A stretch of 64,000 nt of DNA from Candidatus Scalindua japonica. GTDB taxonomy: Bacteria > Planctomycetota > Brocadiia > Brocadiales > Scalinduaceae. Every line of letters starts with the position of its first letter. Positions within the stretch are counted from its first letter, which is position 1. The stretch covers positions 62,001 through 126,000 of the forward strand of contig NZ_BAOS01000045.1 in NCBI RefSeq assembly GCF_002443295.1, given 5' to 3'. Below are positions 63,929-64,000 of this stretch, one piece after another. The notes under the pieces are model-generated. The model had not been told where the DNA came from. It ran no database searches and saw nothing but the letters and a program-made list of their open reading frames with translations. A program made the translations under genes and the position numbers.

Positions 63929-64000
63929 ATGGACGTTATTCGCAAAGTATCTGTTGTGTTAATAGTAGTAGCCTTGGTATCTTTTGTTGGTGGATTTGCC
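63929..64000 (+). CDS. N-terminus of an exported protein, cut by the window edge
   Basis: ATG 63929 follows AAAGGAGAA by a good distance. The 24 visible residues are a signal peptide or membrane anchor (MDVIRKVSV, then LIVVALVSFVGGFA). Nothing more can be said about its function. Confidence 0.6.
   Translation, partial: MDVIRKVSVVLIVVALVSFVGGFA

Overview
The window looks like a piece of an AT-rich (roughly 38-40% G+C by eye) Gram-negative chromosome. A Planctomycete of the anammox type (Brocadiales, for example Scalindua-like) is my best guess. That rests on the style of the glycan locus, the class II ribonucleotide reductase, and the many TPR, FlgO-like and EPS-associated MarR proteins. No rRNA or anammox marker gene is present, so the placement is tentative.

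Left flank (1-5,000). A partial B12-dependent ribonucleotide reductase gene (nrdJ, minus strand) has a candidate NrdR palindrome beside its promoter. Next come a decayed tyrosine recombinase that runs into tRNA-Lys(CTT), and a small minus-strand SOS cassette (SRAP peptidase, umuD, umuC). Remnants of an RNase H-like/exonuclease gene and an aquaporin gene follow, then a degenerate 43-nt copy of the tRNA-Lys 5' half, then tRNA-Arg(TCG). The tRNA / cargo / partial tRNA layout reads as an old, immobilised integrated element.

Glycan locus (5,110-63,484). Every intact gene lies on the plus strand over about 58 kb. It opens with a NusG/UpxY-type antiterminator. Block A (6.3-19.2 kb) is export machinery and accessories: a secreted CNA-B-like protein, a PsbP-like protein, a tandem-FlgO lipoprotein, a metzincin-TPR protein, Wza, Wzc, a Wzy/ligase, a TPR protein and a UDP-glucuronate epimerase. 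Block B (19.4-33.1 kb) starts with an EPS-associated MarR regulator preceded by a possible small RNA or leader. It continues with a PIG-L deacetylase, WbqC, a carbamoyltransferase, two radical SAM/SPASM proteins, a class III aminotransferase, an SpsF cytidylyltransferase, a B12-type radical SAM protein, a NeuB-type synthase, a PseG-like protein and an LIC12162-type transferase. This looks like a pathway for an unusual nonulosonate-like sugar and is the most novel part of the window. Block C (33.2-46.5 kb) has a uridine-kinase-like protein, a methyltransferase, the Wzx flippase, a nucleotidyltransferase, an alkaline-phosphatase-superfamily phosphodiesterase, a CDP-glucose to CDP-6-deoxyhexose cassette of higher G+C, glycosyltransferases and a second polymerase candidate. 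Block D (46.6-61.9 kb) has acetyltransferases, two asparagine synthases, a heparinase-like lyase, glycosyltransferases, bacillosamine-type enzymes (PglC/D/E/F-like) and a second initiating phosphoglycosyltransferase.

Right flank. A frameshifted metallo-beta-lactamase/beta-CASP RNase-like gene is followed by the start of an exported protein cut by the window edge.

Several genes carry small defects: an in-frame stop in the integrase, a -1 shift in a T8 run in a DUF218 gene, a +1 shift in the beta-CASP gene, and two genes whose conserved N-terminus lies upstream of any ATG/GTG/TTG. Some of these may be assembly errors, while the aquaporin, nucleotidyltransferase and integrase remnants look like true decay.
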